DNA from: a bacterium
Lineage (GTDB): Bacteria; Krumholzibacteriota; Krumholzibacteriia; LZORAL124-64-63
Direction: 5' to 3'
NCBI GenBank assembly: GCA_014730255.1
Contig: WJIQ01000181.1
Span: 1 to 44,605, forward strand
Length of the DNA: 44,605 bases
The notes beneath the pieces were generated by a model, which saw only the letters and a program-made list of their open reading frames with translations, made no database searches and was not told where the DNA came from. A program made the position numbers and the translations under genes. The number at the start of each line of letters is the position of its first letter. The stretch's first letter is position 1. This document shows positions 33,277 to 40,598 of the stretch, one piece after another.

Positions 33277-33323
33277 CCGCCGCGCCGATCGACGGGCGTG
33301 GCCGAGACCGCCCTGGAGGCTCC

Positions 33324-34385
33324 GTGTTGCGCCGCTGCTATCTCCCGCGCCACATGCTCGCCGTGGTCACGGCCGTCGTCGTGATCGGCGCCGGCGGCTG
33401 CGGCTACGACGAGGAAAAGCCGATCTTCATGGCGCCCGGCTCGTACGGCGACATCGCCATCGTGGTCTCGAGCGACGCGATGGTGGGGGCGGCCAAGACC
33501 CTGGGCGACGAGCTCAACGTCGCGTACCGGTTCGTGATCAATCGCGAGATGTTGTTCAACATCGATGTCTACGGACCCAGGCAATGGGACCTCAGCCGCA
33601 ACTACAAGAACATCATCTTCCTGTGGCGCGTCGGTGATGGCGGTCCGGTGGAGAAGGTCCTTCGCGACCAGCTGTCGGACGCGGGCGAGGCCCGGGCTGC
33701 CGAGCCCAAAGGAGCGCTCATCGAGCTCGAACAGCCGTTCGCCAGCTATCAGCACGCCGTCGTCATCACCGGTCAGGACCGCAACAGCCTCCTGAGCTCG
33801 GCCCGGGCGCGGGCCGACGATCTGCGGCAGCTCTTCGAGCGGGAGAGCCAGTCCCGGATCATGAGGCGATACCGCCACGAGGGGCTGAACGAGCAGCTCA
33901 TGGCCCAGGTCTGGCGCAAGCACCGGTTCTTCATGGAAATCCCCGGTGGCTTCCAGCTCAACCAGGACGAGCCGGACGGTTATCCGGGCGTCGAGCTGAT
34001 GAAGACCGCCCCGTCCCGGGGCATCACCGTCGCCTGGTCGCAGAGCGTGGACCCCGGCCTGATCGCCGAGTACAAGCCCCTGCTCATCGAGCTGCGCCGC
34101 GAGATGGGCCTGAAGATGCACGGCGAGGACATCGTCGAGGACTCCTTCGTCTGGAAGGAGGACACGGTCGGCGATCTGCCCGCCCTGCGACTCGAGGGAG
34201 CCTGGACCAGCCGTCGCTTCGAGGGTGGCGGGCCGTTCTGGAGCTGGTTCGTGGCGGACCCGGAGCGGCAGCGCGTGATCTGCATCGACGCGCTCTGCTA
34301 CGCGCCGGGCATGGACAAGATGGACATCTTCCGGCGGCTGCGTGCCGTGGTCCAGACCTTCTCTCTGGACCGTCCCCAACCCTGA
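33324..34385 (+). CDS. DUF4837-like lipoprotein
   Basis: Probable lipoprotein of 353 residues: a basic N-terminus, a hydrophobic segment and a lipobox-like AGGC with Cys26. The mature part resembles DUF4837, a family known mainly from Bacteroidetes and relatives: GSYGDIAIVVSSDAMVG near the N-terminus, YGPRQWDLSRNYKNIIFLWRV, and later KHRFFMEIPGGFQLNQDEP. Function is unknown. It starts 47 bases after the anti-sigma gene, so it is likely in the same regulon; being a lipoprotein it would reside in the inner or outer membrane, facing the periplasm. Confidence 0.68.
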   Translation: MLRRCYLPRHMLAVVTAVVVIGAGGCGYDEEKPIFMAPGSYGDIAIVVSSDAMVGAAKTLGDELNVAYRFVINREMLFNIDVYGPRQWDLSRNYKNIIFLWRVGDGGPVEKVLRDQLSDAGEARAAEPKGALIELEQPFASYQHAVVITGQDRNSLLSSARARADDLRQLFERESQSRIMRRYRHEGLNEQLMAQVWRKHRFFMEIPGGFQLNQDEPDGYPGVELMKTAPSRGITVAWSQSVDPGLIAEYKPLLIELRREMGLKMHGEDIVEDSFVWKEDTVGDLPALRLEGAWTSRRFEGGGPFWSWFVADPERQRVICIDALCYAPGMDKMDIFRRLRAVVQTFSLDRPQP

Positions 34386-34397
34386 GCGAGGTCGAGC

Positions 34398-35159
34398 ATG
34401 CAGCGGGTGATCTGGGTCGGGATCGTGGTGCTGGCGCTCGCCTGCACGCAGGCCTCGGGGCAGACGAGCACCGGACGGCACCGCGTCGAGCGAGACGAGA
34501 CCGAGGAGCGCGAGGAGGAACTCGCCCCGCAAGACGCGCGGTACTTCGTCGCCGCCGGCGCTGGCCTGGCCACCAGCGGCGACCTGCTGCGCATCCGCAC
34601 CGCCGGCACCTCGGGCATCCGCTGGGACCCGGGGGGGACCGAGCCCTTCGCCTCGGAGAACGTGCTGCTGACCCTCGACGAGGACATCGCCCTGGCGGCG
34701 GCCTTCGGGGGACGGCTGCTGCCGGCGCTCTGGTACCGCCTGGATGCGAGCGCCGCGGTGATCAACCTGGCGGCCGAGGCGAGGATCGGCGAGGGAGCCG
34801 AGACCCGGCTCTGGGATACGCTCAGCCTGGTCCACGCGAGCCTGGCGCTCGAGTATCGGCTCGTCTCGCTGGCCAGCTTCCCGTACGTGTTCGCCGGGGC
34901 GGGGGTGATGTCGGTCAGCGCCGACCGTGACGAGCAGTTCGACCAGACGCAGCTGGCCTGGCGCCTCGGCGGCGGGTACCAGCTGACCCTGCATCCCCAG
35001 TGGGCGCTGCGCGCCGAGGTCCGCGACGCGGTCGCTGGCCTCGAGGTCGAGGACTACGTCCCGCCGGTGATCGGCAATCAGCTGCCAGACTACGAGATCG
35101 AGGACAAGGGGCCGACGCACGCGTTCGAGATGGTGCTGATGCTGACGGGCGCGTTCTGA
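34398..35159 (+). CDS. Probable outer-membrane beta-barrel protein
   Basis: 253 residues with a signal peptide (about 1-21, LALACTQASG) and an acidic linker (about 30-45). The remainder shows alternating hydrophobic strands such as RYFVAAGAGLAT, LALEYRLVSLASFPYVFAGAGVM, LAWRLGGGYQLTLHPQWALRAEVRDAV and a C-terminal FEMVLMLTGAF ending in phenylalanine, as expected for BAM-inserted barrels of about eight strands. Not assigned to a named family. It is 12 bases from the lipoprotein gene and closes the sigma/anti-sigma cluster. Confidence 0.72.
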   Translation: MQRVIWVGIVVLALACTQASGQTSTGRHRVERDETEEREEELAPQDARYFVAAGAGLATSGDLLRIRTAGTSGIRWDPGGTEPFASENVLLTLDEDIALAAAFGGRLLPALWYRLDASAAVINLAAEARIGEGAETRLWDTLSLVHASLALEYRLVSLASFPYVFAGAGVMSVSADRDEQFDQTQLAWRLGGGYQLTLHPQWALRAEVRDAVAGLEVEDYVPPVIGNQLPDYEIEDKGPTHAFEMVLMLTGAF

Positions 35160-35348
35160 CGGTCAAGTGACATTGCGTGATTCGTGCGTGATATAAATTA
35201 ACATTATATACGCTCTATTGCACCGAAAGGCCGACAAATCGGCTTCCAGCGATTCTGACTTGGCGAGATTGTCAAGCACGCGTATATTCGTATGGTTCTG
35301 CATGTAAGCCCGATTTGAATCCCCCGCGTCAACCAGAGGACCTCGCCG
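35160..35348. other. A+T-rich gap upstream of parA
   Basis: About 190 bases strikingly richer in A and T than the rest of the window, including ATATAAATTAACATTATATA (35191-35210) and CGTATATTCGTATGG near 35281. It holds a small hairpin (GCCGA-CAAA-TCGGC, 35231-35244) and the parA promoter. Function of the rest is unclear. Confidence 0.7.
35260..35288 (+). promoter_or_regulatory. Sigma-70-type promoter for parA
   Basis: TTGGCG (35260-35265), 17-base spacer, TATATT (35283-35288); predicted +1 near 35295, about 54 bases before the parA ATG. Confidence 0.5.
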
Positions 35349-36209
35349 ATGAGCAACGTGATCGCCGTCGTGAACCACAAGGGCGGCAGCGGAAAAACCA
35401 CGACTGCCATCAACCTGGCCGCCGGCCTGATCCGGTACAGCGACATCACGTCCTCGTGCCTGATCATCGACATGGACCCGCATGGGTGCGCGACGAGCAC
35501 CCTGCTCGGCAAGCTGGACGGCGAACCCCCGGCGCGGAGCGTCTTCGACGTGCTCCGCCGTGCGATCACGCCCCAGGACGGCATCACGACCACGGTCTAC
35601 GACGAGGAGATCCATCTCCTGCCGTCCAACCCGTCGCTCGAGAGCATGGCCAAGACGCAGATCACCGATCGGCTCGAGAAGGTCGTCTCCCAGCTCGCGC
35701 CCCACTACGGCTGGATCATCATCGATACGCCGTCGAACCTGGGCGTGCTGACGCAGAACGCGCTGGTGGCGGCCAACTATGCGCTCGTCACCACGCCGTG
35801 CACCGGCATGGCGGTGCCGACCCTGCGTCACGTCCGCCAGCTGATCGACCGGATCACCGAGCGTCAGAACACCTGGCTGCAGATCCTGGGCGTCCTCATC
35901 ACGCTCAAGGACGGCCGGACCCCGCTGCTGCGGAACGTCAAGAAGGAGATGAACCAGATCTTCGACCGCAGCGAGATCTTCAAGACCATCATCACGAACA
36001 ACATCAAGATCGAGGAGGCGCCGGCGAACTTCCAGAGCATCTTCGCCTACGACTCCGGTTGCCTCGGCGCATCGCTCTATCGGGACTGGATCAAGAAGGA
36101 GTTCCTCAAGCGGCACGCCAAGCTCGAGAAGAAGCGCCTCGAGGAGCGCGAGCAGGCCGCCGCCGAGCTCGCCGCGGCCATGGCCGAGGAGATGGAGAGC
36201 GAGGAGTAG
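35349..36209 (+). CDS. Orphan ParA/Soj-family ATPase
   Basis: Walker-type partition ATPase of 286 residues. Deviant Walker A KGGSGKTT at 11-18, switch I region IDMDPHGCATS, and Walker B WIIIDTPSNLGVLTQNAL are intact. The C-terminus has a long charged helix (about 250-286, KKRLEEREQAAAELAAAMAEE) that is not typical of chromosomal Soj. No parB or parS follows: the next gene is convergent. It may position a polar or envelope machine, or partition DNA with a partner elsewhere. Ribosome binding site AGAGGA precedes the ATG. Confidence 0.88.
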   Translation: MSNVIAVVNHKGGSGKTTTAINLAAGLIRYSDITSSCLIIDMDPHGCATSTLLGKLDGEPPARSVFDVLRRAITPQDGITTTVYDEEIHLLPSNPSLESMAKTQITDRLEKVVSQLAPHYGWIIIDTPSNLGVLTQNALVAANYALVTTPCTGMAVPTLRHVRQLIDRITERQNTWLQILGVLITLKDGRTPLLRNVKKEMNQIFDRSEIFKTIITNNIKIEEAPANFQSIFAYDSGCLGASLYRDWIKKEFLKRHAKLEKKRLEEREQAAAELAAAMAEEMESEE

Positions 36210-36240
36210 TACCGGACGGCTCCTGCAGAGGCTGACGATC

Positions 36241-36267
36241 GCGGGCGGGGATGCCATCCCCGCCCGC
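36241..36267. terminator. Bidirectional hairpin terminator
   Basis: Perfect 12-bp stem GCGGGCGGGGAT (36241-36252) with 36256-36267 and a 3-base loop, between the convergent parA and hydrolase genes. It can serve both strands. Confidence 0.75.
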
Positions 36268-36295
36268 CGTGTGTCGAGATAGAGGCTGGTCGCCT

Positions 36296-36931
36296 TCAGA
36301 CGCCCGGGACGTACGGGTTGGCGGCGCGCTCGCGGCCGACGGTCGTGTCCGGGCCATGGCCGGGATGGAGCACCGTCTCGTCGGGCAGATCGTAGATGTG
36401 CGTGCGGATGCTGCGCTCGAGCGTCGGGAAGTCGCCACCGGGCAGGTCGGTGCGACCGATCGAGCCGGCGAAGATCACGTCGCCGACGATGGCGTGGCCG
36501 TCCCAGGCCAGCATCACGTGGCCCGGGGAGTGGCCGGGCACCTCGGCGATCCGCATCCGCCCCTCGCCGAGCACGATCTCGGTGTCCGGACCGAGCGAGG
36601 TCTCCAGCCGCGGGACCTCGGAGGTCGGCAGCCCGTACATCGCCTGATGCTCGGGCATGCCCTCGACGAGGAAGCGGTCCTCCGCGTGGATCAGGAGCGG
36701 CAGATCGTGGCGCCGCTGGACGTCCGCCGCAGCGCCGACGTGGTCGAAGTGTCCGTGGGTGGCGACCAGCCAGCGCAGCCGGCAACCGAGGTCATCGAGG
36801 CGCGCGAGCAGACGCTCGGGCTCGTCACCGGGATCGATCAGGGCCGCCTCGCCCGAATCCGGGTCGTGCACCAGCCAGGCATTCATCTGCAACGGTCCCA
36901 CGGTCAGGCATTCGACGGTCCAGCGGGTCAT
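36296..36931 (-). CDS. Metallo-beta-lactamase-fold hydrolase (glyoxalase II-like)
   Basis: MBL-fold hydrolase of 211 residues. Metal-binding motif THGHFDH lies at 58-64; a second histidine is in VPGHSPGHV, a bridging aspartate in IVGDVIF and the final histidine in LHPGHGPDTT. The short size and GxLQxNAWLV N-terminus match the glyoxalase II / YcbL subfamily of hydroxyacylglutathione- or thioester-hydrolases, but the glutathione-binding C-terminal domain of true GloB is absent. GGGAGG sits ahead of the ATG. It follows ino1 on the same strand but is separated by a strong hairpin. Confidence 0.88.
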   Translation of the reverse strand: MTRWTVECLTVGPLQMNAWLVHDPDSGEAALIDPGDEPERLLARLDDLGCRLRWLVATHGHFDHVGAAADVQRRHDLPLLIHAEDRFLVEGMPEHQAMYGLPTSEVPRLETSLGPDTEIVLGEGRMRIAEVPGHSPGHVMLAWDGHAIVGDVIFAGSIGRTDLPGGDFPTLERSIRTHIYDLPDETVLHPGHGPDTTVGRERAANPYVPGV

Positions 36932-36953
36932 GCGTCCCTCCCGGCGGGTCGGA

Positions 36954-36977
36954 GGCGGGGGCCGGGAGGCCCCCGCC
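36954..36977 (-). terminator. Hairpin terminator after ino1
   Basis: Perfect 10-bp stem (36954-36963 with 36968-36977), four-base loop, 12 bases after the ino1 stop on the minus strand. Separates ino1 from the downstream hydrolase gene. Confidence 0.7.
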
Positions 36978-36988
36978 GGCGGCGGCGA

Positions 36989-38305
36989 TCACTCGTCGTA
37001 GTACTCGCGGCCGAGGTGGGTGATCAGTTCCTCGCCCATCATCCAGCGCAGCGTGTTCTTGAGCTTCTTCTGCTGGATGAAGAGGTCATGCTCGGGGTAG
37101 AGGCCCGCGGGCACCACCGGGCTCTTGAAGTAGAACGACAGCCACTCCTGGATGCCGCCCAGGTTCGCGCGCCTGGCCAGATCCAGGAACAGGGCCAGGT
37201 CGAGCACGATCGGGGCGGCGAGGATCGAGTCGCGGCAGAGGAAGTCGACCTTGATCTGCATCGGCATCCCGCACCAGCCGAAGATGTCGATGTTGTCCCA
37301 GCCCTCCTTGTTGTCGCCACGGGGCGGATAGTAGTTGATCCGCACCTTGTGGTAGAGGTCGCCGTAGAGGTCGGGGTACAGCTCCGGCTGCAGGATGTTG
37401 CCCAGGACGCCGAGCTTCGACTCCTCCTTGGTCTTGAACGACTCGGGGTCGTCCAGGACCTCGCCGTCGCGGTTGCCCAGGATGTTGGTGGAGAACCAGC
37501 CGTTCATGCCCAGCAGACGGGCCTTGAAGCCGGGGGCGAGGATGGTCTTCATCAGCGTCTGCCCCGTCTTGAAGTCCTTGCCGCAGATGGGGGCCCCGGT
37601 CTGCCGGGAGAGCTCCTCGAGGGCGGGAAAATCGGCGCTCAGATTGGGGGCGCCGTTGGCGTAGGGGACGCCCGACTTGATGGCGGCGTAGGCGTAGATC
37701 ATGGACGGGGCGATGCCCTCGTGGTCCTCGCGCAGCCCCTTCTCGAACGCCTCGAGGCTCTCATGGACCTCGGAGCGCTCGAGGAAGATCTCCGTGGAAC
37801 CGCACCAGATCATGACCAGGCGATCGCAGCCGTTCTCGCGCTTGAAGGTCTCCATGTCGTCCATCAGCGCCTCGGCCTGCTCCATCTTCGACAGGCCGGT
37901 CTTGACGTGGTCGCCGTGGAGCTTCTTGACGTAGTACTGGTCGAAGACCGCGGTCATCGGGCGGATGGCGGACAGCGGTTCGCGCAGCTGCTCGAGCATC
38001 GCATCGGGCAGGACGCCGGCGCTGCGTGCCGCGTCGTAGACCGAATCCGGGAAGATGTCCCAGCCGCCGAACACGACGTCGTCGAGGCCGGCCAGGGGGA
38101 CGAAGTTCTTGACGAGCGGCTGGCGGCCCTCGGTCCGCTTGCCGAGGCGGATGTGGCCCATCTGGGTCAGGCTGCCGATGGGAAGGCTGAGCCCCGCGCG
38201 GATGGCCTCGACGCCGGCCATGAAGGTCGACGAGACGGCGCCCATCCCCGGCGTGAGGATGCCGAGCTTGCCATCGGCGGGTTGGATCTCGAGCGTCCCG
38301 GACAT
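36989..38305 (-). CDS. ino1: Inositol-3-phosphate synthase
   Basis: NAD-dependent isomerase converting glucose 6-phosphate to L-myo-inositol 1-phosphate (also named 3-phosphate), 438 residues. Family features are KLGILTPGMGAVSSTFMAGVEA (dinucleotide binding), CGKDFKTGQTLMKTI with the catalytic lysine region, GMNGWFSTNILGNRDG and later IDIFGWCGMPMQIKVDFLCRDS. A longer frame runs to 38446, but GGAGAGGAG directly before the ATG at 38305 fixes this start. It implies inositol-containing phospholipid, sphingolipid or compatible-solute synthesis; no phosphatase or inositol-phosphate transferase gene is adjacent. Confidence 0.92.
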   Translation of the reverse strand: MSGTLEIQPADGKLGILTPGMGAVSSTFMAGVEAIRAGLSLPIGSLTQMGHIRLGKRTEGRQPLVKNFVPLAGLDDVVFGGWDIFPDSVYDAARSAGVLPDAMLEQLREPLSAIRPMTAVFDQYYVKKLHGDHVKTGLSKMEQAEALMDDMETFKRENGCDRLVMIWCGSTEIFLERSEVHESLEAFEKGLREDHEGIAPSMIYAYAAIKSGVPYANGAPNLSADFPALEELSRQTGAPICGKDFKTGQTLMKTILAPGFKARLLGMNGWFSTNILGNRDGEVLDDPESFKTKEESKLGVLGNILQPELYPDLYGDLYHKVRINYYPPRGDNKEGWDNIDIFGWCGMPMQIKVDFLCRDSILAAPIVLDLALFLDLARRANLGGIQEWLSFYFKSPVVPAGLYPEHDLFIQQKKLKNTLRWMMGEELITHLGREYYDE

Positions 38306-38350
38306 GGGAACTCCTCTCCGACAGGGGGGAAGTGCTGAGAGTGCAAACGG

Positions 38351-38379
38351 ACGATAGACCTCTAAGCCCATCAAGGCAA
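38351..38379 (-). promoter_or_regulatory. Sigma-70-type promoter for ino1
   Basis: On the minus strand TTGCCT (complement of 38374-38379), 17-base spacer, TATCGT (complement of 38351-38356). Predicted start near 38344, about 40 bases before the ino1 ATG. Confidence 0.45.
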
Positions 38380-38426
38380 AAGAATTCCACGCTCGATTCG
38401 AAATGTGTGAAGACAGTCGAACGGGG

Positions 38427-38456
38427 TGGACAAATGAGCTGATCATATGCTAAAAT
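38427..38456 (+). promoter_or_regulatory. Sigma-70-type promoter for the polysaccharide operon
   Basis: TGGACA (38427-38432), 18-base spacer, TAAAAT (38451-38456). Each box matches five of six consensus bases. Predicted +1 near 38463, giving a 219-base leader before the transferase ATG. Confidence 0.55.
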
Positions 38457-38681
38457 GCTGGTCTCCTGTCGGTTTTCGGGAGTCGTGAGCTTCATGAGGC
38501 CCTCGAGATGGACGAAGAGCCGGCAGGGGTCGGGTTGCGGTCGAGGCGTTCCGAGCCGAACTTCTCGTCGCTCCGGCGGAGAACCATGGCCCGCGAGAAG
38601 GGATCCGGATGGCCGCTGGCTAACGTTCGTGTGACAGCCTGACTCAAGCACCACGAGTTTCGCCTCGGGGGTCCGTTCACC

Positions 38682-39416
38682 ATGAAGCAAACGGCCGCTG
38701 CCCTGCGTGTTGCCAGCGAGTCCCTTGCCCTCAGCCAGCGCGAGTTCTTCGTCCCGGTCGACACCCGGCGCCTCACCGGTGTCTCCGGTGCGGTGAAGAG
38801 GACGATCGATATCCTCGGCGCCGCCGCGCTGCTCGTCCTGACCTCACCGCTGCTCCTGACGATCGCCCTGCTGGTCAAGCGGTCGAGCCCCGGGCCGGTG
38901 ATCTTCGTCCAGGAACGGCTCGGTCGGAACGGCCGGCCCTTCCGCTTCTTCAAGTTCCGCTCCATGCGGCACGACGCCGACGACGAGATCCATCGCCAGT
39001 TCGCCGCGATGTTCATCAATGGCGACGACGACGGCTGCCGGGCCAGCAACGGCGGCAAGGATCTCTACAAGCTCGAGCGCGACCCCCGCATCACGCCCAT
39101 CGGCAACTGGCTGCGACGCACCTCCCTCGACGAGCTGCCCCAGCTCTGGAACATCCTCAAGGGAGACATGTCGCTGGTCGGCCCGCGCCCGCCGATCTCC
39201 TACGAGATCGAGAACTATCAGCCCTGGCACCTCGAGCGACTGAAGGTCACGCCCGGCTTGACGGGGCTCTGGCAGGTCATGGGCCGCAGCAAGGTCAGCT
39301 TCGACGAGATGGTCCATCTCGACCTGCACTACATCAACCACTGGAGCCTCTGGCTGGACATCCAGATCCTGCTGCGGACGTTGCCGGTGGTCATGCGAGG
39401 CTCCGGGGGCATGTAG
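38682..39416 (+). CDS. Undecaprenyl-phosphate sugar-phosphate transferase (initiating)
   Basis: Bacterial sugar transferase of 244 residues that attaches the first sugar phosphate to undecaprenyl phosphate for capsule, EPS or O-antigen. A single membrane segment (about 40-66, IDILGAAALLVLTSPLLL) precedes the catalytic domain with VIFVQERLGRNGRPFRFFKFRSM, RTSLDELPQLWNILKGDMSLVGPRPP and LTGLWQVMGRS. The single-helix form is the small monotopic PglC/WbaP-type core, without the extra spans of WcaJ. The sugar (glucose, galactose or N-acetyl sugar) cannot be read. It opens a cluster of surface polysaccharide genes. Confidence 0.93.
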   Translation: MKQTAAALRVASESLALSQREFFVPVDTRRLTGVSGAVKRTIDILGAAALLVLTSPLLLTIALLVKRSSPGPVIFVQERLGRNGRPFRFFKFRSMRHDADDEIHRQFAAMFINGDDDGCRASNGGKDLYKLERDPRITPIGNWLRRTSLDELPQLWNILKGDMSLVGPRPPISYEIENYQPWHLERLKVTPGLTGLWQVMGRSKVSFDEMVHLDLHYINHWSLWLDIQILLRTLPVVMRGSGGM

Positions 39417-39510
39417 CCTCCGAGGAGAAGCGGCGAGCGACGACGGCGAGTCCGGACGACATCGAGACGACCACAGCGGGGCGCGCAGGCGCCCGGGGAA
39501 AGGACCAGCC

Positions 39511-40530
39511 ATGATCAGGATGGGCGTGATCGGTTGCGGGTACTGGGGCCCCAACCTCATCCGGAACTTCCACAACAACCCCGACGTCGAGCTGGTGGCC
39601 ATCGCCGACGTCGACGCCGGTCGGCTCGAGCAGGTCGGACGGCTGTACCCGACGGTCGCGCGCCACAGCGATCACCGGGACATCGTCAAGGACACGAGCA
39701 TCGATGCGATCGTCGTCTCCACGCCGGTCAGCACGCACTTCCCGCTGGGCATGGAGGTCCTCGAGTCGGGCAAGCACCTGTTCGTCGAGAAGCCCATGGC
39801 CGCCTCGGCGGACGAGTGCCGGCGGCTGAACGACGCGGCCGACCGCGCCGGACTCGTGGTGATGGTCGGGCACACCTTCCTGTTCTCGCCCGCGGTCCGC
39901 AAGATCAGCGAGTACATCGACGCCGGCACCCTCGGCGACGTCTACTACGTCTCGATCACGCGGGTGAACCTGGGAATCTTCCAGCATGACGTCAACGTCG
40001 TCTGGGACCTCGCCCCGCACGACGTCGCCATGCTGAACCACCTGTTCGGCGCCACGCCGAAGGTGGTCAGCGCCAACGGCCGCTGCTACGTCCAGCGCGA
40101 CAAGGGCATCGAGGACGTGGCGTTCGTCACCCTCGAATATCCCGGCGGGCAGATCGCCAACGTGCACGTCAGCTGGCTCGACCCCAACAAGATCCGCAAG
40201 ATGACCTTCGTCGGTTCGAAGCAGATGCTCGTCTACGACGACGTCGATCCGACCGAGAAGATCCGGGTCTACGACAAGGGTGTTGAGATCCAGCCGCACT
40301 ATGATAACTTCGGCGAGTTCCAGTTGCGGCTGCGCTCGGGCGACATCTTCGTGCCGCGGGTCGACTCGGTCGAGCCGCTGAAGATCGAGGCGCAGCACTT
40401 CGTCGACGTCATCCGGGGCGAGGCCGAGGCCGTCAGCTCGGGCCATCACGGGCTCGAGGTGGTCGAGGTCCTCGAACGTGCCTGCATGTCGATCCGGCAG
40501 GACGGCCAGCCCATGGAGATGTCCCGCTGA
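39511..40530 (+). CDS. Gfo/Idh/MocA family oxidoreductase (nucleotide-sugar type)
   Basis: NAD(P)-dependent sugar dehydrogenase-type protein, 339 residues. Rossmann motif GVIGCGYWGPNLIRNF (5-20) and EKPMAAS (about 94-100) with the conserved EKP lysine are clear; WDLAPHDVAMLNHLFG holds the catalytic-site histidine region. The GYWGPN variant is common in UDP-sugar oxidoreductases such as WbpB/WlbA that act on UDP-N-acetylglucosaminuronate. A clear ATG at 39511. It probably prepares a modified sugar for the surrounding glycosyltransferases. Confidence 0.88.
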   Translation: MIRMGVIGCGYWGPNLIRNFHNNPDVELVAIADVDAGRLEQVGRLYPTVARHSDHRDIVKDTSIDAIVVSTPVSTHFPLGMEVLESGKHLFVEKPMAASADECRRLNDAADRAGLVVMVGHTFLFSPAVRKISEYIDAGTLGDVYYVSITRVNLGIFQHDVNVVWDLAPHDVAMLNHLFGATPKVVSANGRCYVQRDKGIEDVAFVTLEYPGGQIANVHVSWLDPNKIRKMTFVGSKQMLVYDDVDPTEKIRVYDKGVEIQPHYDNFGEFQLRLRSGDIFVPRVDSVEPLKIEAQHFVDVIRGEAEAVSSGHHGLEVVEVLERACMSIRQDGQPMEMSR

Positions 40531-40598
40531 ACGACGCCCGTGGCCGGCGCGATGGTCGGGAACGGACCGGCCGCCCGGACGCCGGCGTGGGGAGTGCC

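Larger units (their letters stand above)
38306..38681. other. Divergent intergenic region between ino1 and the polysaccharide genes
   Basis: 376 bases without a convincing gene. The left third is relatively A+T-rich and carries one promoter for each direction; the right 220 bases form an untranslated leader of the sugar transferase. Short frames inside it (for example ATG at 38494) have poor coding character. Confidence 0.6.

Noticed and set aside
35160-35348. Insertion sequence or horizontally acquired fragment
   Set aside because: No transposase remnant, terminal repeats or target duplication seen; the A+T-rich stretch is short and ends at an ordinary gene.
38494-38640. Short ORFs in the leader before the sugar transferase
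   Set aside because: Starts lack ribosome binding sites, and the translations are Arg/Ser/Gly-rich without conserved features.
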